A stretch of DNA of 64,000 nucleotides from Rathayibacter_A sp036510655. Its GTDB lineage: Bacteria; Actinomycetota; Actinomycetes; Actinomycetales; Microbacteriaceae. The DNA lies in the NCBI GenBank assembly GCA_036510655.1, contig DATCDQ010000061.1, positions 1 to 64,000 on the forward strand, read 5' to 3'. Of the stretch, positions 1 through 8,462 are shown in pieces. Position 1 is the first letter of the stretch. Each line of letters begins with the position of its first letter. The notes beneath the pieces were generated by a model, which had not been told where the DNA came from, did no database searches, and saw only the letters and a program-made list of their open reading frames with translations. The position numbers were made by a program, and so were the translations under genes.

Positions 1-30
1 TGAACCGGGCAGTCAGGTTGAACCGAGCGA

Positions 31-1911
31 TCAGCGACGCCGGCGGGTGCCGAAGATGCCGGCAACGACGCTGGTCAGAATCGTCTGAGTAGTACGGGAG
101 CCGAGCACCTCCTCGAGCATGTTCTTCTGGGGCTTGGCCGCGGTCGCGCGCGCCGTCCCACCGGTCGACTTCAGGATGCGGTTGTACTCAGCATCCGCCG
201 CTTTCTGGGCCTTCGCCTGATCGGCCGCCGACTTGGCGTCCGCCTTCTGGGCGTCGATGGATGCCTGCGCGTCGGCCGCGACCTGCTGTCGTGCCGCCTC
301 GGCGTCGGCGGCAGCACTGAGCTTGCGGCCGAGCATCTCGCGAGCGGAGTCGCGGTCGATCGGTGTGCCGTACTTGGCGAGCAACGGTGAGGCGGCCACC
401 GTGGCGTCGATCTGCGCATCCGGGGTCGGCGACATCGACCCTTGAGGTGCGCGCATCCTGGTCCACGCGACCGGGCTCGGTGCGCCCTTCTCGTTCATCA
501 CCGTCACGATCGCCTCACCGGTGGCCAGCGACTGCAGCACCTGCTCGAGGTTGTAGCCCGACGTCGGATACGTCGAGACGGTCGCGCGCAACGCCTTCGC
601 ATCATCCGGTGTGAATGCGCGCAGCTGGTGCTGCACGCGCGAACCCAGCTGGCCGAGGATGTCACTTGGCACGTCTTTGGGGGTCTGCGTGACGAAGAAG
701 ATACCGACGCCCTTCGAGCGGATGAGCCGCACGGTCTGGGTGATCGAGGTGAGGAAGTCCTTCGACGCGTCCTTGAACAGCAGGTGTGCTTCGTCGAAGA
801 AGAACACCAGCTTCGGTTTGTCCGGGTCGCCGACCTCGGGCAGATCGTTGAATAGGTCGGCCAGCAACCACATCAGGAAGGTGCTGAACAGTGCAGGCTT
901 GTCCTGCACACCGGGCACCTCGAGCAGGCAGATGACACCCTTGCCGTCCGCTGTCGTCTTGAGGAATTCGGGGGTGTCGATCTCTGGTTCGCCGAAGAAG
1001 GCATCCGCGCCTTGATCGGCGAACGTGATCAGTTCGCGCAGAATGACGCCGACCGTCGCGCTCGAGAGCCCGCCGAGGTCGGCAAGCTCGGCCTTGCCGT
1101 CATTGCTGGTCAGATAGCTGAGCACGGCTCGCAGGTCGGACAGGTCAAGGAGCGGCAGGCCTGCCTTGTCTGCGTAGTGAAAAACGAGGCCGAGGCTTGA
1201 CTCTTGCGTCGCATTGAGCCCCAGCACCTTGGACAGCAGCAGTGGCCCGAAACCGGCGATCGTCGCTCGAATCGGAACGCCTTTACCCACACCGCCGAGG
1301 CTGAAGTACTCGGTGGGAGCCGCCTGCGGCTGCCAGTCTTGGCCGATGCCCTTCGTGCGCGCCAAAAGCTTGTCGTTCGACTCCCCGGCACTCGCAATGC
1401 CAGACAGATCGCCCTTGATGTCCGCGGCGAAAACGGGCACACCCGCTGCAGAGAGTTGCTCGGCGAGCACCTGCAGTGTCTTGGTCTTGCCCGTTCCAGT
1501 CGCACCGGCAACCAGGCCGTGCCTGTTGAGCATCGCGATCGGGATGCGAATCGGCACGTCAGCCAGCGCATCCCCGTTGACGAGAGCCCCCATCTCGAGC
1601 GCGAATTCACTGAATCCATAACCCGCGCGGATGGCGTCGACGTGCGCGGCGTCCAGCGGCCCCGTGCTCGCGGCGCTTTCGTTCCCTGTTTCGTTCCCTG
1701 AGCTTGTCGAAGGGCCGGGGGCAGACACGCCGGCAGGCTCAGCGACCGGGAGCGTGGTCGCAGCAGACGCAGCATCCGCTGCCGCTTTCGCCGCGGCTGC
1801 AGTATCCTCGGCTCTCTTGATCGCCGCCTGCGCTTCGGCCTGCGCTTTCTCGGCCGCGGCCACCGCGGCGGCCGCCTCTGCTTGCGCTTGCCGGACCGCG
1901 TCATCCGTCAT
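31..1911 (-). CDS. HerA-like/DUF853 family ATPase
   Basis: 626 aa. Residues 1-60 are an Ala/Glu/Lys-rich predicted coiled coil. A Walker A motif GATGTGKT lies at about 136-143 and a Walker B-like LVFFFDEAH at about 368-376, followed by an RecA/FtsK-fold C-terminal half with FVTQTPKDVP. This matches the DUF853 (HerA helicase C-terminal) family of cytosolic P-loop ATPases, whose partner is usually unknown. A second Ala/Gln/Lys-rich coiled coil at about 540-590 precedes a basic tail ending GTRRRR. The linker at residues 67-72 reads PSTSSG, which is the translation of a dispersed genomic repeat (1696-1714). It stands alone, without an obvious operon. Family assignment is firm; the exact role is not known. 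Confidence 0.85.
   Translation of the reverse strand: MTDDAVRQAQAEAAAAVAAAEKAQAEAQAAIKRAEDTAAAAKAAADAASAATTLPVAEPAGVSAPGPSTSSGNETGNESAASTGPLDAAHVDAIRAGYGFSEFALEMGALVNGDALADVPIRIPIAMLNRHGLVAGATGTGKTKTLQVLAEQLSAAGVPVFAADIKGDLSGIASAGESNDKLLARTKGIGQDWQPQAAPTEYFSLGGVGKGVPIRATIAGFGPLLLSKVLGLNATQESSLGLVFHYADKAGLPLLDLSDLRAVLSYLTSNDGKAELADLGGLSSATVGVILRELITFADQGADAFFGEPEIDTPEFLKTTADGKGVICLLEVPGVQDKPALFSTFLMWLLADLFNDLPEVGDPDKPKLVFFFDEAHLLFKDASKDFLTSITQTVRLIRSKGVGIFFVTQTPKDVPSDILGQLGSRVQHQLRAFTPDDAKALRATVSTYPTSGYNLEQVLQSLATGEAIVTVMNEKGAPSPVAWTRMRAPQGSMSPTPDAQIDATVAASPLLAKYGTPIDRDSAREMLGRKLSAAADAEAARQQVAADAQASIDAQKADAKSAADQAKAQKAADAEYNRILKSTGGTARATAAKPQKNMLEEVLGSRTTQTILTSVVAGIFGTRRRR
1696..1714 (+). repeat. 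CCCTGAGCTTGTCGAAGGG dispersed repeat inside the HerA-like gene
   Basis: The 19-nt sequence CCCTGAGCTTGTCGAAGGG recurs with at most one change at 3868-3886 and 49757-49775. Here it sits in-frame in the inter-domain linker of the ATPase gene and encodes PSTSSG on the minus strand. It is a short interspersed, partly palindromic element of the kind seen in Microbacteriaceae genomes. Confidence 0.7.
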
Positions 1912-1945
1912 GGCGTTAGCCTACTGAACCGCAGGCGCATCCGAA

Positions 1946-3226
1946 TCAGACAGACGGCGTGCGCTCCTCGAGCCTCCAGGTCTGGCCGTAACCGCCGTCT
2001 GACTCGGGCCGCGCCATCAACTCGAGGAACGGCGCGGCATCGAATGCCTCCGGCCCAAGCACTCCGCGGCCCGTCCAGGTTCCCGCCGCCAACAGCTCGA
2101 GGGCGATCACCGGATTCAGTGCCGTCTGCCAGACGACGCACTGACTGCCGTATTCGCGCATCGTCCACTCGTTGTCGCTGACGTGATAGAGGTAGACCTC
2201 GCGCGGATTGCCGTCGAGACCGGTGCCCCGCACCCAGACGCCAGCACAGGTCTTGCGGGTCATCTGCGGTCCGATCGACGCAGGATCCGGCAGCGCGGCG
2301 GCCACGACGTCGCGCGGCGCCACCTCAACCGGTCCGTTCGCGCTGCGCACGCGAAGCGGTGTCGTCGAGTCCAGGCCGAGCTGGTGCAGCGTCTTCAGAA
2401 TGCCGATGAACTCGTCGCCGAGGCCGTACTTGAAGGTCACCCGCTTGGCGTTCAGCCAGCGCGGCATCAGCAGCACCTCCTCGTGTTCGACGTTGACGCA
2501 CTCGACCGGCCCGATCCCTTCAGGGAAGGTGAAGACCTCGGGCTCGCTGAACGGTGCCGTTGTGTACCACCCGGTGTCCTTTTCGAAGATCACCGGTGGG
2601 TTCAGGCACTCCTCGATCGTCGTCCAGATGCTGAAGCTGGGTGCGAAGACCTCCTCGCCGTTCTCGTCGCGCACCACCAGGTTCGCGCCATCGCGTGTGC
2701 CGAGTTCGTCGATCTCACTGAACAGGTGATCCGAGGCGTAGCGGGCGAAGACATCAGACATGCCCGGCTCAACGCCCATGCCGACCAGGGCGAGGCGACC
2801 CGTGCTTTCCCAATCAGGAGCCTGCTCGAACTGGTCATCGCCGAGCTTCACCCCGGTCTGCGCATACGGGTCGGTCGGGTGCGGCTCGGACAGGCTCATC
2901 GCCATGTCGAGATAGTCGGCCCCTGCTGCGAGCGCGCCGGCGAAAATCGTCGGCACGAACTTTGGTTCGACCGCGTTCATCACGTGCGTCGCCCGGTATT
3001 CTCGGGCAACGGATGCGACGATGTCGGGATTGGACGCGTCGATCGCCGCCGCAACGAACCGGGCCGCAACATCCGCCCCGTGTTTGTCCGCGATCCAGGC
3101 GATCGTGCGCTGTGCGCGGGCGAGATCGAAGTCGCTGACGATGATCTGCTCATAGAAGCTGCGTCGGGCCGCGATCTTTGCAATCGAATCGCCGACGCCG
3201 CCGGCACCGACCAGAAGTATTCTCAT
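1946..3226 (-). CDS. saccharopine dehydrogenase family oxidoreductase
   Basis: 426 aa with an N-terminal Rossmann motif (MRILLVGAGGVGDSIAKIA) and the family signature region HVMNAVEPKFVPTIFAGALAAGADYLD. This is the fold of saccharopine dehydrogenase / carboxynorspermidine synthase-like NAD(P) enzymes. The C-terminal half (about 140-390) is the substrate-binding domain. It starts at ATG 3226 and lies 34 bp upstream of the HerA-like gene on the same strand. The substrate cannot be told from sequence; lysine-pathway or polyamine roles are both possible for the family, and the gene context gives no hint. Confidence 0.8.
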   Translation of the reverse strand: MRILLVGAGGVGDSIAKIAARRSFYEQIIVSDFDLARAQRTIAWIADKHGADVAARFVAAAIDASNPDIVASVAREYRATHVMNAVEPKFVPTIFAGALAAGADYLDMAMSLSEPHPTDPYAQTGVKLGDDQFEQAPDWESTGRLALVGMGVEPGMSDVFARYASDHLFSEIDELGTRDGANLVVRDENGEEVFAPSFSIWTTIEECLNPPVIFEKDTGWYTTAPFSEPEVFTFPEGIGPVECVNVEHEEVLLMPRWLNAKRVTFKYGLGDEFIGILKTLHQLGLDSTTPLRVRSANGPVEVAPRDVVAAALPDPASIGPQMTRKTCAGVWVRGTGLDGNPREVYLYHVSDNEWTMREYGSQCVVWQTALNPVIALELLAAGTWTGRGVLGPEAFDAAPFLELMARPESDGGYGQTWRLEERTPSV

Positions 3227-3268
3227 GCCGCCACGTTACCAACACCAAAACGACGGGTTTCCCCGGGG

Positions 3269-3721
3269 TCACGCCGGGCGCACAGGTGAGCGCGCAAGAC
3301 AGATGACGAGAGCGATGACCGCGATCAGCCAGCATCCGGCCATGATCGCTGAGCTGAAGTCCTCGTTGTAATCGACGAAACTCATCCCGTTGAAGAATGC
3401 TCCGAAGGTGAAGAACAGCGCGATGCCGCTCGCCCAACGCCAGCCCCGCCCCGCGCGACCGAAGGTGCTGATGAACAGGCCGAGAGTCCCAAGAAACAAG
3501 ACGGCACCGAGCAGCGCGTGAAGGAACAGCACGGTACCGCCACCGAACGTCAAGGCCCAGACCAGACTCGCGGCAGATCGGCTGAAGTACTCCCCGCCAG
3601 TACTGCCTGGATGCGTCTTCGGTAGCGTGACGAAAAGGTTTAGGGTCATTCCGAACGCGAATTGCGCGGCGAACAGTACCAGTAGCCAGGTCGCCGCCGT
3701 GCGGAGCCGCTTGAGCACCAT
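3269..3721 (-). CDS. small integral membrane protein, four predicted TM helices
   Basis: 150 aa. Hydrophobic segments are visible at about 9-29, 48-77 (one or two helices), 92-112 and 123-143. It is probably a four-helix inner-membrane protein with a short basic loop (GRAGRGWRW). No catalytic motif or family is recognised. A purine-rich AAGGGGG directly precedes the ATGGTG start, so the true start could be the GTG one codon later. It is followed after 42 bp by the saccharopine-dehydrogenase-like gene on the same strand. Confidence 0.6.
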   Translation of the reverse strand: MVLKRLRTAATWLLVLFAAQFAFGMTLNLFVTLPKTHPGSTGGEYFSRSAASLVWALTFGGGTVLFLHALLGAVLFLGTLGLFISTFGRAGRGWRWASGIALFFTFGAFFNGMSFVDYNEDFSSAIMAGCWLIAVIALVICLARSPVRPA

Positions 3722-3860
3722 CCCCCTTGATTAGCAGCATCGCGGTGCGGCCGCAAGAGCGGGGCTTTGTCAAAGTCATCGAATCGCACCATTACCTTGG
3801 TCGAATAGCGCGGTGGAGCTCAGGCAATCGCGCCAGCGATTGCGCGACCCCAGCGCCGAG

Positions 3861-3886
3861 CATCGGTCCCCGAGCTTGTCGAAGGG
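3861..3886 (+). repeat. GAGCTTGTCGAAGGG dispersed repeat, intergenic copy
   Basis: These 26 nt match 49750-49775 with a single difference (C for T), including the leading CATCGGTCCC. About 25 nt downstream (3909-3923) lies GCGAGCGTATCGAAC, the complement of GTTCGATACGCTCGC, a module that often accompanies this repeat in related genomes. Confidence 0.65.
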
Positions 3887-3926
3887 CGAGCGAGGATTGG
3901 AGCGCCAGCGAGCGTATCGAACCCCC

Positions 3927-3968
3927 CGCTGAGTTGCCCTGAATGACCCTTCGTGAGGCAACTCAGCG
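3927..3968. repeat. palindromic REP-like element, GAGTTGCC family (copy 1)
   Basis: A perfect 12-bp inverted repeat (CGCTGAGTTGCC and its complement) flanks an 18-nt loop containing GACCCTTCGTGA. The loop's complement, CACGAAGGGTCA, recurs in the element at 5653-5690, so the two are copies of one element in opposite orientation. Confidence 0.65.
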
Positions 3969-4189
3969 TATGTGCGCCGCTCCGTGCGTCGGCGGCGGAT
4001 GCTCCGCCAACTTTGTGGTGCGCAAAACGCTGTTCGCCCCGTCTCAAACAGCACTTTGAGCGCCATGAACCTCCGCGATGGTCGCGATCGCGTGAGTGAG
4101 TCGCCCATGCGGAAAGATGATGGTCGAGCGGGGCACCAGCCGATAGGACGCATCCCCAGTTGGTGAGCATCGTCAGCTGGTCAGCATCG

Positions 4190-5419
4190 TCAGTTGGTCA
4201 GTGCGGGCACACTGCGAGGCCGCACGACGAACCACAGCACGATGACGGAGATCAGCGATGTTCCGATCATCACCGCGCCCATCGGGATCGCGTTGCTCAC
4301 ACCGAGGATGCCGACGATCGGCGAGATAATTCCGGCCATGCCGAAGTTGACTGCGCCGAGCAGCGACGCCGCAGTGCCCGCCTCATTTCCGTGCATATTG
4401 AGACCAAGAACCTGGATGCAGGGGAAGCTGAAGCCACAACACGCGATGAAGAACCACAGCGGGATCAGGATCCCCCACAGCCCGGCACCTGCGATATCCA
4501 GCACCACGATCAGCGCGCCGAGCACGAGCATCGCCGTGGTCGTCCCGACCAAGATCCATTGCGGACCGAGATATTTCGTCAAACGCGCGCTGGCCTGTAC
4601 ACCGAACACGACGCCCAGCGAGTTGACCGCAAACAGCAGTCCGTACTGTTGTGCGTCGAACGCATAAACCTGCTGGAACAGGAACGGCGACGCCGACAGA
4701 TACGCGAACAACCCGCTGAATGTCATGCCACCGACGATGGCGGTGCCGACGAACACGCGGTCTGTGAGCACCGCGCGGTAGCGGTCCCGAAGAGTCGAGT
4801 GCCCGGCATCCAGCCGCCGCTCGGCCGGGCGGGTCTCCACGATCAGGAACCAGACGGCCGCGAGCACGACAGCGCCATAGCCGGCGAGAACCCAGAAGAT
4901 GCCGCGCCAGGGCATGATCGACAGCAACTGCGACCCGATTACAGGGGCCAGCACGGGGGCGAGCCCGCTGACGAGGGCGAGGCGGGAAAGCATCCGCACG
5001 AGGGGTCGTCCGCCGAACAGGTCGCGCACCATCGCCATCGCAACCACACCGCCGGCCGCTGCCCCGAAACCCTGCAGGATGCGGAAAACTGCCAGCCAGG
5101 TGATGTCCGGGGACACCGCTGCCCCCATCGACGCCGCGATGTGCAGCCCGGTCGCGAGGATCAGTGGCAGACGGCGCCCGACCTTGTCGCTCCATGGTCC
5201 GACCAGTAGCTGGCCGACCGCGAAGCCGATCGTCGTGCCGGTGAGCGTCAGTTGGATCGCGGCGGCGGACACGTGCATGTCCGACTCGAGCACCGGGAAC
5301 GCCGGCAAATAAAGGTCGATTGTAAACGGTCCGAGTGCGGTGAGCGCACCGAGCACGAGGATATAGACGAGTCGTTCGCGACCGGAGAGCGAATCCCCGG
5401 GGTGGGCAACGGTAGTCAC
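4190..5419 (-). CDS. Bcr/CflA-type MFS multidrug efflux transporter
   Basis: 409 aa with 12 predicted membrane helices. The N-terminal GALTALGPFTIDLYLPAFP and the loop-2 motif GPWSDKVGRR are characteristic of the Bcr/CflA subfamily of drug:H+ antiporters (DHA1). It starts at GTG 5419 with AAGGAC upstream. The segment immediately before the start consists almost entirely of a degenerate 14-bp repeat array (5433-5595). The gene is monocistronic. Family known to export bicyclomycin, chloramphenicol or similar; the actual substrate is not inferable. Confidence 0.85.
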   Translation of the reverse strand: MTTVAHPGDSLSGRERLVYILVLGALTALGPFTIDLYLPAFPVLESDMHVSAAAIQLTLTGTTIGFAVGQLLVGPWSDKVGRRLPLILATGLHIAASMGAAVSPDITWLAVFRILQGFGAAAGGVVAMAMVRDLFGGRPLVRMLSRLALVSGLAPVLAPVIGSQLLSIMPWRGIFWVLAGYGAVVLAAVWFLIVETRPAERRLDAGHSTLRDRYRAVLTDRVFVGTAIVGGMTFSGLFAYLSASPFLFQQVYAFDAQQYGLLFAVNSLGVVFGVQASARLTKYLGPQWILVGTTTAMLVLGALIVVLDIAGAGLWGILIPLWFFIACCGFSFPCIQVLGLNMHGNEAGTAASLLGAVNFGMAGIISPIVGILGVSNAIPMGAVMIGTSLISVIVLWFVVRPRSVPALTN

Positions 5420-5432
5420 AGAGCGTGTGGTC

Positions 5433-5595
5433 CTTGTGAAGTGAGCACTGGGAAGTCAGCGCAGTGAAATCGGACAGTTTAGTCAGGCCGTGAAGTCGGG
5501 ACAGCGAAGTTCGGCGAGCGAAGTTCGGCGGTAGCCCTGACAGCGAAGTCGGGACAGCGAAGTCGGGACAGCGAAGTCTGCACAGCGAAGTCTGC
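5433..5595 (-). repeat. array of about twelve 14-bp repeats upstream of the MFS gene
   Basis: On the minus strand the unit is CCCGACTTCGCTGT. Two exact copies (5540-5553, 5554-5567) and two GCAGACTTCGCTGT copies (5568-5581, 5582-5595) are followed by progressively degenerate 11-14-nt units reaching 5433, only 13 bp from the transporter start codon. The array therefore occupies the whole promoter and leader region. Confidence 0.8.
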
Positions 5596-5652
5596 ACAGC
5601 CTCGAATCGATTCGATATCGACCGATCCAGCTTAGTGGATGGCGTTCCCCCA

Positions 5653-5690
5653 CTGAGTTGCCCCACGAAGGGTCATTTGCGGCGACTCAC
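5653..5690. repeat. palindromic REP-like element, GAGTTGCC family (copy 2)
   Basis: It starts CTGAGTTGCC, continues CACGAAGGGTCATT and closes with GGCGACTC, an imperfect inverted repeat (one G:T-type mismatch). It is the reverse-oriented relative of 3927-3968. Confidence 0.6.
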
Positions 5691-5730
5691 GGGAAGGTGG
5701 CGCGCCGGAGCGACGGTGAAGTGTGCCACA

Positions 5731-5789
5731 TTCAGGCTGGATGCGACATTTCGCCGGGTTTCTGCCGCGAGACCCCGGTTCAGCCTGAA
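5731..5789 (-). terminator. inverted repeat at the end of the ROK gene, possible terminator
   Basis: TTCAGGCTG at 5731-5739 is perfectly complementary to 5781-5789 across a 41-nt GC-rich loop. It brackets the ROK stop codon (5780-5782). There is no clear U-run, so a terminator role is only likely. Confidence 0.4.
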
Positions 5790-6976
5790 TACGGTCCGGA
5801 GCTGGGGGCGAACGCGGCCGGATCGGCCAGCAGCGGCGCGAACGCCAGTTCCGCCGCGCCGATCATCAGCAGATTGCGACCGAGCTCCGCGCGCACGATA
5901 TGCAATGATTCACCGGATGCACGCAGCGCGGTCTCCGCGACCAGCTCGTGCAGTCGTCTCGGCGCCGCCGCGACCAGTGCCCCGAGAAATCCACCCAGCA
6001 CGATCAGCTGCGGGTTGAAGATGTTGGTCGCGTTGCGAACGGACACCGCAAGAAACCCGAGTTGCCGTTCGATCTCGTCCCGCACCGCAGGCGAATCGGA
6101 TGCCACGAGCGCCTGCTCGAGCTCGTCGCCGTCCGCGGTTGCCCGACCCAGCACGGCGAGAAGGGAACGCTGATTGACCTCGGTCTCGAGGCATCCGATC
6201 GCGCCGCAGTGGCAGCGCACCCCTGAGCTGTTGACCAGTGTGTGACCGAGCTCTCCGGCATAACCTGCCAGCCCGGTTACCGGGCGGCCGTCGGCGATCA
6301 CCCCACCGCCGATGCCGCTCGCGCCCCCGTTGAGGTACACGAGATCGCGGACTCCGCGCCCCGCACCGAACAGCCGCTCAGCGTTCGCACCAAGATTCGC
6401 GTCGTTTGCGGCGACGACCGGCAGTCCGGACAGCTCGCGCAACTGCTCAGTGAACGGCTCGTCGACCCAATTCAGGTGTGGGGCAAGGCGCACCAGCCCG
6501 TCGCTGCGCCGCACCAGCCCCGGCATCGCGACGCCGATCGCCACGGGCGCCGCGCCGAGGCCTGAACGCAGCTCGTCGATCACAGCGGATGCGATACGCG
6601 CCGCTTCCAGGGAACCGACCGGCGCACTCGTGGCATGCCGCACCCGGCGGTGAACGCGTGCATCGAGGCCGACCAGGCCGACCGTCACGGCGTCGATCTC
6701 CGGGTTGACCGCGAGCGCGGTCACCGCAGCATTGGGCGTGACGACGGGACTGGGGCGCCCGACGCGATTGTTGGCATCCGGTTCGCCCTCGCTTGCCAGG
6801 CCGAGCTCGGCGAGTTCGGCGACCAGCGCGCCGATCGTGGACCGGTTCAGCCCCGTGGCCGCGGTCAGCGCTGCACGCGACGACGGCCCCTGCCGATGCA
6901 CGAGGCCGAGCACGGTCGACAGATTGTGCTGTCGCACGCTGTCGAGATTGTTCCCTCTGCCGGTCGGTGCTGCCAC
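5780..6976 (-). CDS. ROK family transcriptional regulator
   Basis: 398 aa from GTG 6976, 11 nt after the GH1 stop; the longer open frame upstream overlaps GH1 and is not used. Residues 8-60 form a winged helix-turn-helix (SVRQHNLSTVLGLVHRQGPSSRAALTAATGLNRSTIGALV). The sugar-kinase-like fold follows, with the ROK zinc motif CHCGAIGCLE, the NDAN segment (VAANDANLGANAE) and the GELGH box. Presence of the HTH argues for a NagC/XylR/Mlc-type repressor rather than a glucokinase. As last gene of the GH42-GH1 series it probably senses a released sugar and controls that operon or xylose genes; the target is inferred. Confidence 0.85.
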   Translation of the reverse strand: MAAPTGRGNNLDSVRQHNLSTVLGLVHRQGPSSRAALTAATGLNRSTIGALVAELAELGLASEGEPDANNRVGRPSPVVTPNAAVTALAVNPEIDAVTVGLVGLDARVHRRVRHATSAPVGSLEAARIASAVIDELRSGLGAAPVAIGVAMPGLVRRSDGLVRLAPHLNWVDEPFTEQLRELSGLPVVAANDANLGANAERLFGAGRGVRDLVYLNGGASGIGGGVIADGRPVTGLAGYAGELGHTLVNSSGVRCHCGAIGCLETEVNQRSLLAVLGRATADGDELEQALVASDSPAVRDEIERQLGFLAVSVRNATNIFNPQLIVLGGFLGALVAAAPRRLHELVAETALRASGESLHIVRAELGRNLLMIGAAELAFAPLLADPAAFAPSSGPYSG

Positions 6977-6986
6977 GCTCGGCAGC

Positions 6987-8462
6987 CTAGTCGGGAAGAC
7001 GCCCGGTCGACGCCAGCTCGGCGTACCAGTGGGCGCTGTCCTTGGGTAGCCGCTCGAGAGTGTCGTAGTCCACACGCACGATGCCAAAGCGCATCGAGTA
7101 GCCGAAGGCCCACTCGAAGTTGTCCAGCAGCGACCAGACGAAGTAGCCGCGCAGATCGACGCCGGCCGACAGAGCACGGTGCACGGCGGTGATGTGCCTG
7201 CGCAGGTAATCGATGCGGTCAGCGTCGTGAACGGCCGCGCCCGTGGCATCCGCAGCCGCAGCATCCGCAGCCGCAGCACCCGCAGCATCCGCCGGCGTCA
7301 CCACGTCCTCGAAGGCCGCGCCGTTCTCCGTGACCATCAGTGGCTGATCGGGGAACTCGACATGCAGCGCCAGCAGCAGTTCCTCGAGACCGCTCGGCTC
7401 GATGTTCCAGCCCATCGAGGTGTACGGACCCGGCTGCGTGAGGAACTCGATGTCGTCAGCGCCCGGCCACGGCGATGCACCGACCGCCTTGTGGCCATCC
7501 GCAAGCTCCCGATCACCGTTGCCGTCCCACATCCGCACGAGCGTGGTCGAGTAATAGTTGACGCCGAGAACGTCGATCTTCTGGTGGATGTTCTCGAGGT
7601 CGCCCGGCCGAACAAACTGCCAGTCCGTGATGTCCTTGGTGTCCTCGACCAGATCGGCCGGATACGCGCCGTGCAGCATCGGACCCGTGAAGGCACGGTT
7701 GCCGAGTGCGTCGATGCGACGCACCGCCTCCGCACCGGTCGGGCCGTCACCACGCAGGGCATGCACGTTCAGTGTCACCGAGAACTGCGGATCGTTCGTC
7801 ACGACCTCGCGCAGCGCTTTGATCGCGAGTCCATGCGCCAGATTGAGATGATGCACCGCACGCAACGAGGCGTGCGGCTCGGTACGACCTGGGGCGTGAG
7901 CGCCGGATGCGTATCCCAGGTAGGCAGCACACCACGGCTCGTTGAGCGTGGTCCAGACGGCGACCCGATCGCCGAATGCCTCACCGACGATGCGTGCGTA
8001 CTTCTCGAACGCGAGGGCGGTTTCGCGGTTGACCCAGCCGCCTTCGTCTTCGAGCGCCTGCGGCAGATCCCAGTGATAAAGCGTGGCGACGGGCGTGATT
8101 CCACGCGCGATCAGACCGTCGATCAGTCGCGAATAGAACGCCAGGCCTGCTTCGTTCGCCGGACCATGACCGGTCGGCTGGATGCGCGGCCACGCAATGG
8201 AGAAGCGGTACGCGTGCAGGTTCAAGCTCTGCATCAGATCGAGGTCTGCCTCGAGCCGGTGGTAATGGTCATCCGCAATGTCGCCGGTGTCGTCGTTCCA
8301 GATTTTGCCCGGCGTGTGACTGAAGGTGTCCCAGATGCTCTGACCGCGACCATCTTCGTGCACCGCGCCCTCGACCTGGTACGACGCCGTCGCCGATCCG
8401 AAGACGAAGTCCGGCGGAAATTGCACCCCGCTGTCCCGGTAGTCCGCGTTGTCTGTACTCAT
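6987..8462 (-). CDS. GH1 beta-glucosidase
   Basis: 491 aa, cytosolic (no signal peptide). The N-terminal FPPDFVFGSATASYQVEGA is the GH1 signature. The acid/base Glu175 lies in TTLNEPW and the nucleophile Glu379 in VTENG; the C-terminal WSLLDNFEWAFGY box is intact. GH1 enzymes hydrolyse beta-glucosides/galactosides from the non-reducing end with retention. Odd feature: an Ala/Asp-rich low-complexity insertion at about 390-415, right after the nucleophile loop, encoded by 15-bp tandem repeats (7246-7290). It starts at ATG 8462, overlapping the GH42 stop by 4 bp (translational coupling). Confidence 0.92.
   Translation of the reverse strand: MSTDNADYRDSGVQFPPDFVFGSATASYQVEGAVHEDGRGQSIWDTFSHTPGKIWNDDTGDIADDHYHRLEADLDLMQSLNLHAYRFSIAWPRIQPTGHGPANEAGLAFYSRLIDGLIARGITPVATLYHWDLPQALEDEGGWVNRETALAFEKYARIVGEAFGDRVAVWTTLNEPWCAAYLGYASGAHAPGRTEPHASLRAVHHLNLAHGLAIKALREVVTNDPQFSVTLNVHALRGDGPTGAEAVRRIDALGNRAFTGPMLHGAYPADLVEDTKDITDWQFVRPGDLENIHQKIDVLGVNYYSTTLVRMWDGNGDRELADGHKAVGASPWPGADDIEFLTQPGPYTSMGWNIEPSGLEELLLALHVEFPDQPLMVTENGAAFEDVVTPADAAGAAAADAAAADATGAAVHDADRIDYLRRHITAVHRALSAGVDLRGYFVWSLLDNFEWAFGYSMRFGIVRVDYDTLERLPKDSAHWYAELASTGRLPD
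7246..7290 (+). repeat. 15-bp tandem repeat inside the GH1 gene
   Basis: GCATCCGCAGCCGCA occurs twice exactly (7246-7260, 7261-7275) and once in altered form (7276-7290). It encodes the Ala-rich insertion after the GH1 nucleophile. Confidence 0.75.

Larger units (their letters stand above)
3722..4189. other. 468-bp intergenic region carrying dispersed repeats
   Basis: No convincing gene. It contains a copy of the GAGCTTGTCGAAGGG repeat (3861-3886) followed by GCGAGCGTATCGAAC-like sequence, and a 12-bp-stem palindrome (3927-3968). Short ORFs on both strands lack family features and read through the repeats. Confidence 0.6.

Noticed and set aside
2183..3289. Long plus-strand ORF (368 aa) opposite the saccharopine-dehydrogenase gene.
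   Set aside because: His/Arg-rich composition typical of antisense frames in GC-rich genes, no recognisable domain. Same for 4160-5209 and 7179-8648.
5780..7288. A 502-aa version of the ROK regulator.
   Set aside because: Its first 100 residues are a shadow of GH1; GTG 6976 gives a normal-length ROK protein right after the GH1 stop.
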